Source: Skermanella sp. TT6 (GTDB lineage Bacteria > Pseudomonadota > Alphaproteobacteria > Azospirillales > Azospirillaceae). From it: a stretch of 64,000 bases of DNA. The stretch covers positions 1-64,000 of the forward strand of contig NZ_CP067420.1 of assembly GCF_016653635.2 (NCBI RefSeq), read 5' to 3'. Both the position numbers and the translations under genes were made by a program. How positions within the stretch are numbered: position 1 is the stretch's first letter; each line of letters starts with the position of its first letter. This document shows positions 12,142 to 20,998 of this stretch, one piece after another. The notes beneath the pieces were generated by a model that was not told the DNA's origin, made no database searches, and was given only the letters and a program-made list of their open reading frames with translations.

Positions 12142-13284
12142 ATGAGCTGGTCAATCCCCATCGGGACCGTCAAGGGCACGGTCATCCGGATCCACGTCAC
12201 CTTCCTTCTCTTCCTCGTCTGGATCGGCGCGATGCACTACGCCCAGGGCGGCGGGCCGGCGGCGCTGGAAGGCGTCGTCTTCATCGTGCTGCTGTTCGCC
12301 TGCGTGCTGCTGCACGAGTTCGGGCATGTCTTCGCGGCCCGGCGGTACGGGGTGCGGACGCCGGACATCACCCTGCTGCCGATCGGCGGCGTGGCGCGGC
12401 TGGAGCGCATCCCCGAGAAGCCGTCGCAGGAACTGGTGATCGCGCTGGCCGGGCCTGCCGTCAACGTCGTGATCGCCGCCGTCCTCTACGTGACCCTCCT
12501 GGCCGGCGGCTTTCCGCTGGGAGCCGGCCTGCCGGCCGAGGGGGCGGAGGTCCAGAATCCCGGCGTCAGCATGCTGGCCCGGCTCGCCTGGGTTAACGTG
12601 TTCCTGGTGCTGTTCAACCTGATCCCCGCCTTTCCCATGGATGGCGGCCGGGTCCTGCGGGCCTTCCTGGCCCGGCGCATGGGCTATGGGCGCGGCACGG
12701 CGGTGGCCGCCACGATCGGGCAGGGCGTCGCCTTCGTGTTCGGCCTGCTGGGCCTGTTCGGCAATCCCCTGCTGCTGTTCATCGCGCTGTTCGTCTATCT
12801 CGCCGCCTCGTCGGAAGCCCATGCCGTGCAGATCCGCGAGGTCTCCCGCGGGGTCATGGCCGGGGACGCCATGATCACCCAGTTCCAAAGCCTGTCCCCG
12901 GCCAGCGTCGTCGAGGACGCCGTGCAGTGCCTGATCCACACCACGCAGCACGAGTTCCCCGTCGTGGACGGCTCCGGCCGGCTGCGCGGGGTGCTGACCC
13001 GCGACGACATGATCAAGGCCCTGCGGGATCGCGGTCCCGACACTCCCGTGCTGGAGGTGATGCGCTCCGACATTCCCGTGATCGGCCAGCGCCAGAACCT
13101 GGAGGAGGCCCTGCGCCTGATGCAGGAGAACCGCCTTCCCGCCATCGGCATCAACGACAGCGCCGGCCGTCTGGTCGGGCTGATCACCCCGGAGAATGTC
13201 GGCGAGATGATGATGGTCGAGGCCGCGCGCCCCAAGGGCGGCCCCCGCGCTCCCCGCACCTCGGCGCCGCTTCCCGGCCGGTAG
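12142..13284 (+). CDS. Site-2 protease family (M50) metalloprotease with CBS pair
   Basis: A 380-residue polytopic membrane protease of the SpoIVFB-like branch. The zinc motif HEFGH is at 58-62 and the third ligand lies in the NLIPAFPMDGGRVLRA motif (Asp near 167). Four to six hydrophobic helices span 1-230. The C-terminal part (about 235-360) is a pair of CBS domains (VMAGDAMITQFQSLSP, then VLEVMRSDIPVIGQ), which usually sense adenine nucleotides. Such proteins cut membrane-bound substrates and the CBS pair may gate activity. The substrate is unknown. The preceding 204 bases (11938-12141) hold no gene that I can support. Confidence 0.92.
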   Translation: MSWSIPIGTVKGTVIRIHVTFLLFLVWIGAMHYAQGGGPAALEGVVFIVLLFACVLLHEFGHVFAARRYGVRTPDITLLPIGGVARLERIPEKPSQELVIALAGPAVNVVIAAVLYVTLLAGGFPLGAGLPAEGAEVQNPGVSMLARLAWVNVFLVLFNLIPAFPMDGGRVLRAFLARRMGYGRGTAVAATIGQGVAFVFGLLGLFGNPLLLFIALFVYLAASSEAHAVQIREVSRGVMAGDAMITQFQSLSPASVVEDAVQCLIHTTQHEFPVVDGSGRLRGVLTRDDMIKALRDRGPDTPVLEVMRSDIPVIGQRQNLEEALRLMQENRLPAIGINDSAGRLVGLITPENVGEMMMVEAARPKGGPRAPRTSAPLPGR

Positions 13285-13297
13285 CCGGCTTGGCGCA

Positions 13298-13338
13298 GCG
13301 GCGGCGTCCCGCCGCCTACGGTGCGCGGGACGCGCACC
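13298..13338 (+). terminator. Tandem hairpins after M50 protease gene
   Basis: Two adjacent GC hairpins: stem 7 bp (13298-13304 with 13309-13315) and stem 8 bp (13320-13327 with 13331-13338). They begin 14 bases after the stop codon. No T-run follows, so termination efficiency is uncertain. Downstream, the perfect palindrome ATCTTAAGAT (13361-13370) and an AT-rich stretch probably hold the promoter of the next gene. Confidence 0.55.
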
Positions 13339-13433
13339 CTCCCAGGGCTCACGCCTGCCGATCTTAAGATTGAATTCCTGAATAAAAAAGGATAAAACAC
13401 CTAGAATCTATCCCCCGCCCGGAGAGCCCCGTC

Positions 13434-14207
13434 ATGCCCGAAGTAATCCCCCAGCTCCCCCGCCGCCGTGAAGCCTTCGCCCGCCACGTCGCGGCCGGCC
13501 GCAGCCTGGCGGAGGCGGCGCGGCTCTCCGGCTATGCCCATGACAGCGCGCGCCAGACCGGCTCGCGCCTGATGAAGGAGGGCGAGGTCGCCGCCCGGGT
13601 GGCCCACCTCGCCGCCGAGGAGGACCGGCGCCAGCGGGAGGAAACCGACGAGCTGGTCGGCATCCTCAAGCGCGTCATGCTCGACGCGGTGGATCGCCAT
13701 CGCCACTCCGCGGCCCTGCGCGCCGTGGACCAGATCGCCCGGTTCCGCGGCCTCGCCGTCGCCAAGCCGGCGGCGCGCGGGTCCGCCGCCCGTGCCGGGG
13801 ATGGTGACGGCCAGGTTCCCGCCCCCACCGAGGAATCCGACGGTCCCCCCGGCGACGTGGATAATTTCAGCAACATCCTGTTCGACCCGCCGATGCCGCC
13901 GGAGTCCATCCCTCCGATCGAGGCCGCCCCCGTCCGCCCGGACCCGGAGGAGGAGAGCAAGGCCCGCGAGGCGAAGGCGGAGCGGCGATCCCTGTGCCGG
14001 AAGCTGATCGAGAGGCACCACACCCAATTGATCCCGCGCATCCGGAACGGTGAGGAGCCCGAAGCGTTCTTCGACGAGGAATATCGGCTGCTGCCGGCCG
14101 ACCAATGGCCCGAGGATCGCCTCCGGCTGCGCGAACCGGCCCCGGCCTCCGCGGCTTCGGCCCCTGCTTCGGCTCCTGCTCCGACCTTCCCGGCCCGGCG
14201 CCGATGA
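13434..14207 (+). CDS. Terminase-small-subunit-like protein
   Basis: The protein has 257 residues. The N-terminal 65 (RREAFARHVAAGRSLAEAAR, then SGYAHDSARQTGSRLMKEGEV) match the helix-turn-helix region of phage terminase small subunits, which recognise packaging sites. The middle (about 115-175) is Pro/Glu/Asp-rich and probably disordered. A charged helical part (EAKAERRSLCRKLIERHH) and an acidic segment follow, and the tail is an Ala/Pro/Ser repeat. No large terminase, portal or capsid gene is nearby, so this is either a prophage relic or a domesticated DNA-binding protein. Base composition is like its neighbours. Function is unknown. Confidence 0.75.
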   Translation: MPEVIPQLPRRREAFARHVAAGRSLAEAARLSGYAHDSARQTGSRLMKEGEVAARVAHLAAEEDRRQREETDELVGILKRVMLDAVDRHRHSAALRAVDQIARFRGLAVAKPAARGSAARAGDGDGQVPAPTEESDGPPGDVDNFSNILFDPPMPPESIPPIEAAPVRPDPEEESKAREAKAERRSLCRKLIERHHTQLIPRIRNGEEPEAFFDEEYRLLPADQWPEDRLRLREPAPASAASAPASAPAPTFPARRR

Positions 14208-14314
14208 TGACGAATCATGACATTCTCCGCCCTGGAACGGTGCCGCCCTCGAACAACCCGGACCGCGCTCCTGTTGAGCGTCATCCCGTCAACGGGTACC
14301 TTGTCACACCGTCC

Positions 14315-14350
14315 GGATCGGCGGCATTCGCCGACACGAGCCGCCGATCC
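14315..14350 (+). terminator. Hairpin in the 14208-14432 gap
   Basis: Perfect 11-bp arms (14315-14325 and 14340-14350) enclose a 14-base loop. It lies between the terminase-like gene and the crotonase operon and has no T-run. It is either a terminator of the upstream gene or a leader structure of the operon. Nothing else is seen in this 225-base gap. Confidence 0.45.
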
Positions 14351-14432
14351 CGATGGCAAGGATGACAAGCTCCCGGCCGTGGCGGCGCGGCACGGGGCAT
14401 GCCATGGACAAGCCGCCAGGAAGGGACATGCC

Positions 14433-15242
14433 TTGACCACCGACATCAACGATCGGGTACTGCTCGACATCGCGGGGGGCGTCGCGACGCTGACGCTCAA
14501 CCGGCCGGGCGCGCTCAACGCCCTCGACACCAAGCTTGCCGAGGGGCTGTCGGCCGGCCTGTCCCGCTGCGAGGAGGACGACGCGGTCCGCGCGGTGGTG
14601 ATCCGCGGTGCCGGCGACAATTTCATGGCCGGCGGCGACATCAAGATGTTCTCCGCCCTGCTGGCCGAATCCAGCGGCGCCAGGCGCAGCTATTTCGAGC
14701 GTCTGATCCATCAGGTCCACGAATCCATCGTCATCCTGCGGCGCATGCCCAAGCCGGTCGTCGCCAGCGTGCGCGGCGCCGCCGCGGGTTTCGGGGTCAG
14801 CCTCGTGCTGGCCTGCGACCTCGCCATCGCGGCCGACGACGCCGTCTTCACGCTGGCCTATTGCCACATCGGCGTCAGTCCGGACGGCGGCTCGACCTTC
14901 CATCTGGCCCGCTCCGTCGGCATGAAGAAGGCGATGGAGATCGCGCTGCTGGGCGATCGCTTCAGCGCCACCGACGCCGAAAGCCTCGGCCTGATCAACC
15001 GCGCCGTCACCTCCGCCAACCTGGAGGACGAGACCGCCAAGCTCGCCAACCGGCTCGCGGCCGGCCCGACCGCGGCCTATGGGCGGACCAAGCAGCTGCT
15101 CAACGCATCGCTCAACACGACCCTGGAAACCCAGCTCCAGGCCGAGGCCGAGCGGTTCGCCGCCAGCGCCGTGACCTCCGACTTCGCGGAGGGTGTCGCC
15201 GCCTTCCTGGAGAAGCGCAAGCCTTCCTTCACCGGCAAGTGA
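14433..15242 (+). CDS. Enoyl-CoA hydratase/isomerase family protein
   Basis: A 269-residue crotonase-fold protein acting on an acyl-CoA thioester. The N-terminal LLDIAGGVATLTLNRPGALN and the oxyanion-hole segment FMAGGDIKMFS (about 65-75) are typical. At the two usual catalytic glutamate positions it reads GVSLVLACD (Ser) and GVSPDGGSTFHLAR (Asp), which is unlike true hydratases and closer to isomerase-type members. The start is TTG 14433 because AGGAAGGG lies 7 bases upstream, although the frame is open back to 14217. It begins a three-gene operon with an SDR and a substrate-binding protein (gaps of 43 and 37 bases). Confidence 0.9.
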   Translation: MTTDINDRVLLDIAGGVATLTLNRPGALNALDTKLAEGLSAGLSRCEEDDAVRAVVIRGAGDNFMAGGDIKMFSALLAESSGARRSYFERLIHQVHESIVILRRMPKPVVASVRGAAAGFGVSLVLACDLAIAADDAVFTLAYCHIGVSPDGGSTFHLARSVGMKKAMEIALLGDRFSATDAESLGLINRAVTSANLEDETAKLANRLAAGPTAAYGRTKQLLNASLNTTLETQLQAEAERFAASAVTSDFAEGVAAFLEKRKPSFTGK

Positions 15243-15285
15243 CCGCGAGAGAACCAGCCGCACCGCGACTTCGGAGGAAACGACC

Positions 15286-16119
15286 ATGGCACCCGCCGGC
15301 ACCGGCACCCTTTCGGGCAAGACCCTGTTCATCACCGGCGCCAGCCGCGGCATCGGCAAGGCCATAGCCCTGCGCGCGGCGCGCGACGGCGCCAACATCG
15401 TCATCGCCGCCAAGACGACCGAGGCCCACCCCAAGCTTCCCGGCACCATCCACAGCGCGGCGGAGGAGATCGAGGCCGTCGGCGGCAAGGCGCTTGCCGT
15501 CCAGGTCGATATCCGCGACGAGGCACAGATCGCCGCCGGCGTCGCCCGGGCGGTGGAGACGTTCGGCGGGATCGACATCCTGGTCAACAACGCCAGCGCC
15601 ATCAGCCTGACCGGCACCCTGGAAACGCCGATGAAGCGCTTCGACCTGATGATGGGCGTCAACGCGCGCGGCACCTTCGCCACGTCGCAGGCCTGCATCC
15701 CGCATCTCAGCAAGGCCGCCAATCCCCATATCCTGATGCTGTCGCCGCCGCTCGCGATGGCGCCGAAATGGTTCAAGGACCACACGGCCTACACCATGGC
15801 GAAATACGGCATGAGCATGTGCGTGCTGGGCATGGGCGCCGAGTTCCGGGACGTCGGCATCGCGGTCAACGCCCTGTGGCCGCGCACCCTGATCGCGACC
15901 GCCGCCCTCGCCATGATCCCCGGCGTCGATCCGGGGACCGGCCGCAAGCCGGAGATCGTCGCCGACGCGGCCCACGCCATCCTGTGCCGCGACAGCCGGA
16001 CCTGCACCGGCAATTTCTTCATCGACGACGAGGTGCTGAGGGAGGAAGGGATCACCGACCTCGCCCCCTATGCCGTCGATCCGTCGAAACCCCTGATGTC
16101 CGACCTTTTCCTGGACTGA
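15286..16119 (+). CDS. SDR family oxidoreductase, HSDL2-like
   Basis: A 277-residue NAD(P)-dependent dehydrogenase of the classical short-chain fold. The cofactor motif TGASRGIG is near residues 15-22, NNAS near 103, and the active-site YxxxK (AYTMAKYGMSM) has Tyr near 169. The sequences IHSAAEEIEAVGGKALAVQVDIRD and LMMGVNARGTFATSQACIPHL are characteristic of the hydroxysteroid-dehydrogenase-like protein 2 branch, which is linked to fatty-acid metabolism. GGAGGAAA lies about 6 bases before the ATG. It sits between a crotonase and a substrate-binding protein, which suggests acyl-CoA metabolism. The exact substrate is unknown. Confidence 0.92.
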   Translation: MAPAGTGTLSGKTLFITGASRGIGKAIALRAARDGANIVIAAKTTEAHPKLPGTIHSAAEEIEAVGGKALAVQVDIRDEAQIAAGVARAVETFGGIDILVNNASAISLTGTLETPMKRFDLMMGVNARGTFATSQACIPHLSKAANPHILMLSPPLAMAPKWFKDHTAYTMAKYGMSMCVLGMGAEFRDVGIAVNALWPRTLIATAALAMIPGVDPGTGRKPEIVADAAHAILCRDSRTCTGNFFIDDEVLREEGITDLAPYAVDPSKPLMSDLFLD

Positions 16120-16156
16120 TCCGGGAGCACATAGGACGACAGGGAGGAAGAAACGA

Positions 16157-17356
16157 ATGAAACTGTCCAGAACCATCCGGGCCGCCTGCGTCGCGGCCGC
16201 CGCCGGCGCCTTAGTCGCCACTGCCGCCATCCCGGCCCGTGCCGTGGAGGTGACCATCGGATATCTCGGCCGCCAGGACCCCCCGCGCGAGCCGCTGTCC
16301 TTCGTCGAGCCGATCCTGGAGGACGAGGGCATCCAGGGCGCCCAGCTCGGGCTCAAGGACAACGCCACCACCGGCCGGCTGCTCGGCCAGGACTTCAAGC
16401 TGGACGAGGCGATCGTGCCGGAGGACGGGGACCCCGCCGCCGCCGCGCGCGAGATGCTGGGACGCGGCGTCCGGCTGATCGTCTCCGACCTGCCGGCCCA
16501 GGCCCTGCTCGCCGTCGCCGACCTGCCGGAAGCCGGCGACGCCCTGATCCTCAATGCCCGGGCGCGGGACGACAGCCTGCGCCGCGACCAGTGCCGCGCC
16601 AACGTCCTGCACACCATCCCCAGCCGGGCCATGCTGGCGGACGCCCTAGGCCAGTACCTCGTGTTCAAGCGCTGGACCCGCTGGTTCCTGGTCGAGGGGC
16701 CGGGCGAGGGCGACAAGAAGCTGGCCGAGGCGATCCGCAGGACCGCCAAGCGCTACAACACCCGCATCGTGGTGGACAAGCCCTGGACCTTCGAGGTGGG
16801 CAACCGCCGCACCGACAGCGGCGCCGTCAACGAGCGCGACGCGATCCAGGGGTTCACCCAGGTGGACGACTACGACATCCTGATCGTCGCCGACGAGGAG
16901 GACCAGTTCGGCGAGTACCTGGTGCATCGGACCGCCCGGCCGCGCCCGGTCGGCGGGACCCAGGGTTTGGTGCCCACCGCCTGGTCCAGGGTGACCGAGA
17001 ACTGGGGTGCCACCCAGCTCCAGCGCCGGTTCGAGCGTCAGGCCGGCCGCAGCATGACCGAGCGCGACCACACAGCCTGGCTGGCGGTCCGCACCATCGG
17101 CGAGGCCGCGACCCGGACCAACTCGGCCGATCCCAAGACGATCGAGGGCTTCATCCGCAGCCCCGACTTCGCGCTGGGCGGCTTCAAGGGCCAGCCGCTC
17201 AGCTTCCGCCCCTGGGACGGCCAGATGCGCCAGCCGATCCTGCTGGTCAACCCGCGCATGCTGGTCTCCGTCTCCCCCCAGGAAGGCTTCCTGCACCAGG
17301 TGACGGAGCTGGACAGCCTGGGCGACGACCGGCCGGAAACCCGGTGCCGGTTCTGA
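16157..17356 (+). CDS. Substrate-binding protein, PQQ-alcohol-dehydrogenase-associated type
   Basis: The protein has 399 residues, with a signal peptide (1-29, ending ARA), so it is periplasmic. The sequence closely fits, from memory, the family of ABC substrate-binding proteins that travels with PQQ-dependent alcohol oxidation (TIGR03863 type): VEVTIGYLGRQDPPREPLSF, GAQLGLKDNATTGRLLGQDF, VADEEDQFGEYLVHRT, PRPVGGTQGLVPTAW, and KGQPLSFRPWDGQMRQPILL. In other bacteria it is clustered with PQQ dehydrogenases and cytochromes. Here none of these, and no ABC permease, is in the window. It ends the crotonase-SDR operon. Its ligand is unknown. Confidence 0.88.
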   Translation: MKLSRTIRAACVAAAAGALVATAAIPARAVEVTIGYLGRQDPPREPLSFVEPILEDEGIQGAQLGLKDNATTGRLLGQDFKLDEAIVPEDGDPAAAAREMLGRGVRLIVSDLPAQALLAVADLPEAGDALILNARARDDSLRRDQCRANVLHTIPSRAMLADALGQYLVFKRWTRWFLVEGPGEGDKKLAEAIRRTAKRYNTRIVVDKPWTFEVGNRRTDSGAVNERDAIQGFTQVDDYDILIVADEEDQFGEYLVHRTARPRPVGGTQGLVPTAWSRVTENWGATQLQRRFERQAGRSMTERDHTAWLAVRTIGEAATRTNSADPKTIEGFIRSPDFALGGFKGQPLSFRPWDGQMRQPILLVNPRMLVSVSPQEGFLHQVTELDSLGDDRPETRCRF

Positions 17357-17375
17357 CTGGATTTGGCGCCGACGA

Positions 17376-17461
17376 GGGGAACCGGGGTCAGACCACCATT
17401 TTCCCGGAACGCTACCATGGCACGACGCCGATGGGAAATGGTGGTCTGACCCCGGTTCCCC
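17376..17461. repeat. 26-bp perfect inverted repeat between convergent genes
   Basis: Arms 17376-17401 and 17436-17461 are exact reverse complements and enclose 34 bases. The core of each arm includes GGGGTCAGACCACC. It lies between the substrate-binding protein (stop 17356) and the end of selB (17486). Size and form fit a REP/BIME-type or miniature mobile element, possibly serving as a bidirectional terminator. No transposase is adjacent. Confidence 0.75.
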
Positions 17462-17485
17462 GGCCCACCGACCCCGGTTACGCGC

Positions 17486-19375
17486 TCAGGGCGTCCGTTC
17501 CTCCGCCCGGGCGATCACGCGGCGGTCGTCCTGGCGCCGCGTGAAGCCGTCGGCGTCCAGGTGTTCCAGCAGCGGGATGCTGAACTTCCGCGAGATGCCG
17601 AGCAGCCGGCCCAGGTCGGCGACCAGGAAGCCGCCGGCCCGGTCGGCGAGGTGGATCGCCATGATCCGCTTCGCCTTGGCGACCGCGTCCCGGTGGAACA
17701 GGATATCGCGCTTCTGCACCCGGTCGGTGGTCCGGACCAGCGTCCCGGTGCGGACCAGATAGCGCACCGCCTGGAACCGGGCCTTGTCCGAACCGACCAC
17801 GGCGGCGAGGTCCGGCGGCGTCAGCCCGCCCTCGCGGAAGGGCGTCTCGACATCCTCGATGACGCTCCGGTCCCGATCGGACATCAGGGCCGCCGGATTG
17901 AAATCCCGGTGGCGCAGCCGTCCCCCGTCATTGGCCAGGACGCCTTGGCGGACCAAACCGGTGGCCAGGACGGCGGCAGTGCGGTCCAGCCGCTCCCGGG
18001 GCAGGCCCGGCTCGGTCGGGTGGCGGCGGTGATGCTCCTCGACCAGCGCCAGCAGGCGGCATTCCTGGTCGCGCAGCACCTCCGCCAGGAGCACGGCATC
18101 CTCGCCCAGAAGCTCGGCCCCCGCGCCGGGCAGGATGCCGCGCAGCATTTCACGTGAAACCGCCAGCAGCCGGCACAGCTCCGCGACCGTACACCCCTCG
18201 GCGCCGGCGGCCCGAAGCCGGGCCGCGACCACGGCGGCCGGCGCCCCGGTCGCCAGCACGCTGAGGAACTCCAGCGCGGCGGCGTCATGGCGCCGGCGCC
18301 TTCGGGACGCCGGGTCGAGGATCCGCCCGCCGCCGATCGTGGCCGGCGGCGAGGGCGTGCGGATGATGAAGGGTTCGCCGGCCGGCACCGCGACCGGCTC
18401 GCCGGCCTGGAGCTGGACCGGGGCGCGGTCCCCCGGCTCCAGCCGGTCCCGGTCCAGCAGCCGGATCCGTGCCGAGGTCTCCGTGGTGCCGACCAGCAGG
18501 CGGACCGCCGACCCGCTCCCGAGATCCCGGCCGGCGGAGGGCAGCAGCCGCAGATCCACGTCGAGCCAGGCGGAGGGGACCAGCAGGCCAGGCGTCGCCA
18601 AGGCCGCCCCCCGGGCCAGATCGGAGCGTTCGACCCCGCGCAGGTTGACGGCGGTGCGCCGACCGGCCCCGGCGGTGTCGACCGCCCGGCCATGGATCTG
18701 GAGGCTGCGGACCCGCGCGCTCCGCCCGCCCGGCTGGATCTCCACCGCGTCGCCGACCCGCAGCGCGCCGCGCCGCAGCGTGCCCGTCGCGACCGTCCCG
18801 AAGCCGGCCACCGCGAAGACCCGGTCGGCCGGCAGATAGAAGACCCCCGCATCCACCCCGGTCCCGGAGCCGCGGGGCAAGGTTGCCAGCACCTCGCGCA
18901 GCCGGTCCAGGCCCGCTCCCGTCACGGCGGAGGTCGGGACCGCCGTGACCTCCGCGATGCCTGCGGCCCGCGCCAGCTCGCAGGCGGCCCGTCCGGCGGC
19001 CTCGGCCCCTGCGGCATCCACCAGGTCGCACTTGGCGACCGCGACGATGCCCCGCTTCACGCCGATCAGGCCGGCGATTTCCACGTGCTCGACGGTCTGC
19101 GGCTTGATCCCTTCGTTCGCCGCGACCACCAGCAGGACCGCGTCGATGCCGGTGGCGCCTGAGATCATGGTGCGGACGAAGCGTTCGTGGCCGGGCATGT
19201 CGATCAGGTCGATCTCCCCGCCCGGCACCGCCAGATGGGCGAAGCCCAGCGCGATTGAGATGCCGCGCCGCTTCTCCTCCTCCAGCCGGTCCGTGTCGAT
19301 CCCGGTCAGCGCCCTGACCAGGGCCGTCTTGCCGTGGTCCACATGGCCGATCACGCCGACCAGCGCGCTCCTCAT
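17486..19375 (-). CDS. selB: Selenocysteine-specific translation elongation factor SelB
   Basis: SelB delivers Sec-tRNA to UGA codons that carry a SECIS element. The 629-residue protein starts MRSALVGVIGHVDHGKTALV with the G1 motif GHVDHGKT at 10-17, then a short effector region ISIALGFAHL, DMPGHERFV (G3) and AKCDLV (G4). Domains II and III follow, and the C-terminus (about 380-629) is the winged-helix array that binds SECIS RNA. The start overlaps the selA stop by 4 bases (ATGA), so the pair is translationally coupled. No selC tRNA, selD or selenoprotein gene was seen here. Confidence 0.96.
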   Translation of the reverse strand: MRSALVGVIGHVDHGKTALVRALTGIDTDRLEEEKRRGISIALGFAHLAVPGGEIDLIDMPGHERFVRTMISGATGIDAVLLVVAANEGIKPQTVEHVEIAGLIGVKRGIVAVAKCDLVDAAGAEAAGRAACELARAAGIAEVTAVPTSAVTGAGLDRLREVLATLPRGSGTGVDAGVFYLPADRVFAVAGFGTVATGTLRRGALRVGDAVEIQPGGRSARVRSLQIHGRAVDTAGAGRRTAVNLRGVERSDLARGAALATPGLLVPSAWLDVDLRLLPSAGRDLGSGSAVRLLVGTTETSARIRLLDRDRLEPGDRAPVQLQAGEPVAVPAGEPFIIRTPSPPATIGGGRILDPASRRRRRHDAAALEFLSVLATGAPAAVVAARLRAAGAEGCTVAELCRLLAVSREMLRGILPGAGAELLGEDAVLLAEVLRDQECRLLALVEEHHRRHPTEPGLPRERLDRTAAVLATGLVRQGVLANDGGRLRHRDFNPAALMSDRDRSVIEDVETPFREGGLTPPDLAAVVGSDKARFQAVRYLVRTGTLVRTTDRVQKRDILFHRDAVAKAKRIMAIHLADRAGGFLVADLGRLLGISRKFSIPLLEHLDADGFTRRQDDRRVIARAEERTP

Positions 19376-20859
19376 GGGGCCGGGACTCCCCGGACCGCCT
19401 CCCGGATTGCCTCCCGGATTGCCGTCGCGATCACCGGCAGGTCCGCGTCGGCCAGCGTCCTCACGTCCAGGACGAACCGGTCCGCGGCGATCCTGCCGAC
19501 CACCGCCGGCCGGTGCAGCCTGAGCCGCCGCGCCAGCTCCGCCGTGCCCACCCCCGCCGCCCGAAGCGTCACCAGCCGGGTCGGCAGCGCCGTCTCCGGA
19601 AGGGAGCCGCCGCCCGAATAGCTCTTGCCTTCGGCGCCCGCGACCTCCAGCCCGTCGATGCCGGCCAGCAGTTCCGCCAGCCGGCCGGCCCGCTCCTCCA
19701 GCAGGGGCAGCGGCGCCGCCAGCATGGCGAGCACCGGCACGGCAGCCACCACTCGGGCAGGGTCCAGGTACAGCTTCAGCGTGGCTTCCAGCGCCGCCAG
19801 CGACAGCTTGTCGATCCGGACCGCCCGCAGCAGCGGATGCTTCTTTAACTGGACAATCAGGTCGCGACGGCCTACTATGATGCCAGCTTGCGGACCCCCT
19901 AGCAACTTGTCCGCGCTGAACATCACCAGATCGATGCCCGATGCGATGCTTTCCCCCACGGTCGGTTCGTGGGGCAGGCCGATGTCGCGCAGGTCGAGCA
20001 GGGTGCCGCTTCCCAGATCCTCCATAACCACCAGCCCGCGCCGCCGGCCCAGTTCCGCCAGCTCGGCAAGGTCGGGTGCGCTGGTGAAGCCGACGATGCG
20101 GTAATTGCTCTGGTGGACCTTCAGGATCACCCGGGTCTCCGGCGTGATCGCCGCCTCGTAGTCGGACGTCCGCGTCTTGTTGGTGGTTCCGACCTCGACC
20201 AGCCGGGCGCCGCCCTGGCGGATCACGTCGGGCACCCGGAAGGAGCCGCCGATCTCCACCAGCTCGGAGCGGGAGACCAGGGCCTCGCCGCCCCCGGCCA
20301 CGACGCTCAGCGCCAGCAGTACGGCGGCGGCATTGTTGTTGACCACCAGGGCCGCCTCCGCCCCGGTAAGCCGGCACAGCAGGCCGGTGACGGCGGCGTA
20401 GCGCGATCCGCGGGCGCCGCTCTCCAGGTCGAATTCCAGGTTCGTGTAGCCGGCGGCGACATCGGCGATCGCCGTCACCGCCGGTTCCGCCAGGGGAGCG
20501 CGGCCCAGGTTGGTGTGGATCACGATGCCGGTGCCGTTGATCACCCGGCGCATCCGGTCATGGCGCAGCGGTTCCAGCGCCGACCGGACCGAGTCGAAGA
20601 AGCTGTCCGCGGGAAAATTCTCGAAGCACGCGGCCCCGTCCAGCACGGCGCGGCGCAGCGCGTCGAGCGCGCCGCGGACCGCCTCGGTCACCAGCGCGCG
20701 CGGGAACTCCGCCAGGAGGGCGGCGGCCTCGGCACTCTCCAGCAGCTTCTGGACCTGGGGCAGGGCGCGGAGCATGGCCGGTGCGGCAAGAGGTGGGGAC
20801 GGTGCGACAGGCATGATCCCGGATTTGGAGTCCGGCGCCCCGGTACCCATCCCATCCAA
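19372..20859 (-). CDS. selA: L-seryl-tRNA(Sec) selenium transferase SelA
   Basis: SelA is a PLP enzyme that converts Ser-tRNA(Sec) to Sec-tRNA(Sec) using selenophosphate. The 495-residue protein contains INGTGIVIHTNLGRAPLAE near 107, AALVVNNNAAAVLLAL, and the PLP-binding lysine in FSADKLLGGPQAGI (Lys318 from the first Met). The first ATG is used. An internal Met at residue 16 (MPVAPSPP) is an equally good start because the first 15 residues are not conserved-looking. The gene is followed immediately by selB. Together they show that the organism can make selenoproteins, probably formate dehydrogenase, encoded elsewhere. Confidence 0.96.
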   Translation of the reverse strand: MDGMGTGAPDSKSGIMPVAPSPPLAAPAMLRALPQVQKLLESAEAAALLAEFPRALVTEAVRGALDALRRAVLDGAACFENFPADSFFDSVRSALEPLRHDRMRRVINGTGIVIHTNLGRAPLAEPAVTAIADVAAGYTNLEFDLESGARGSRYAAVTGLLCRLTGAEAALVVNNNAAAVLLALSVVAGGGEALVSRSELVEIGGSFRVPDVIRQGGARLVEVGTTNKTRTSDYEAAITPETRVILKVHQSNYRIVGFTSAPDLAELAELGRRRGLVVMEDLGSGTLLDLRDIGLPHEPTVGESIASGIDLVMFSADKLLGGPQAGIIVGRRDLIVQLKKHPLLRAVRIDKLSLAALEATLKLYLDPARVVAAVPVLAMLAAPLPLLEERAGRLAELLAGIDGLEVAGAEGKSYSGGGSLPETALPTRLVTLRAAGVGTAELARRLRLHRPAVVGRIAADRFVLDVRTLADADLPVIATAIREAIREAVRGVPAP

Positions 20860-20998
20860 TGGTCCTACCCCGGTCGGGAGGCGCCATGACGCACAGCGTC
20901 AATTCGCCGCTTGTGCCCCCGAATGCCGGGTCTAACGTGATTTCAAAATAAAAAGGGACAGGCAGAGACGCTTTACAAAGTCATGCTGGAGATTGAAC

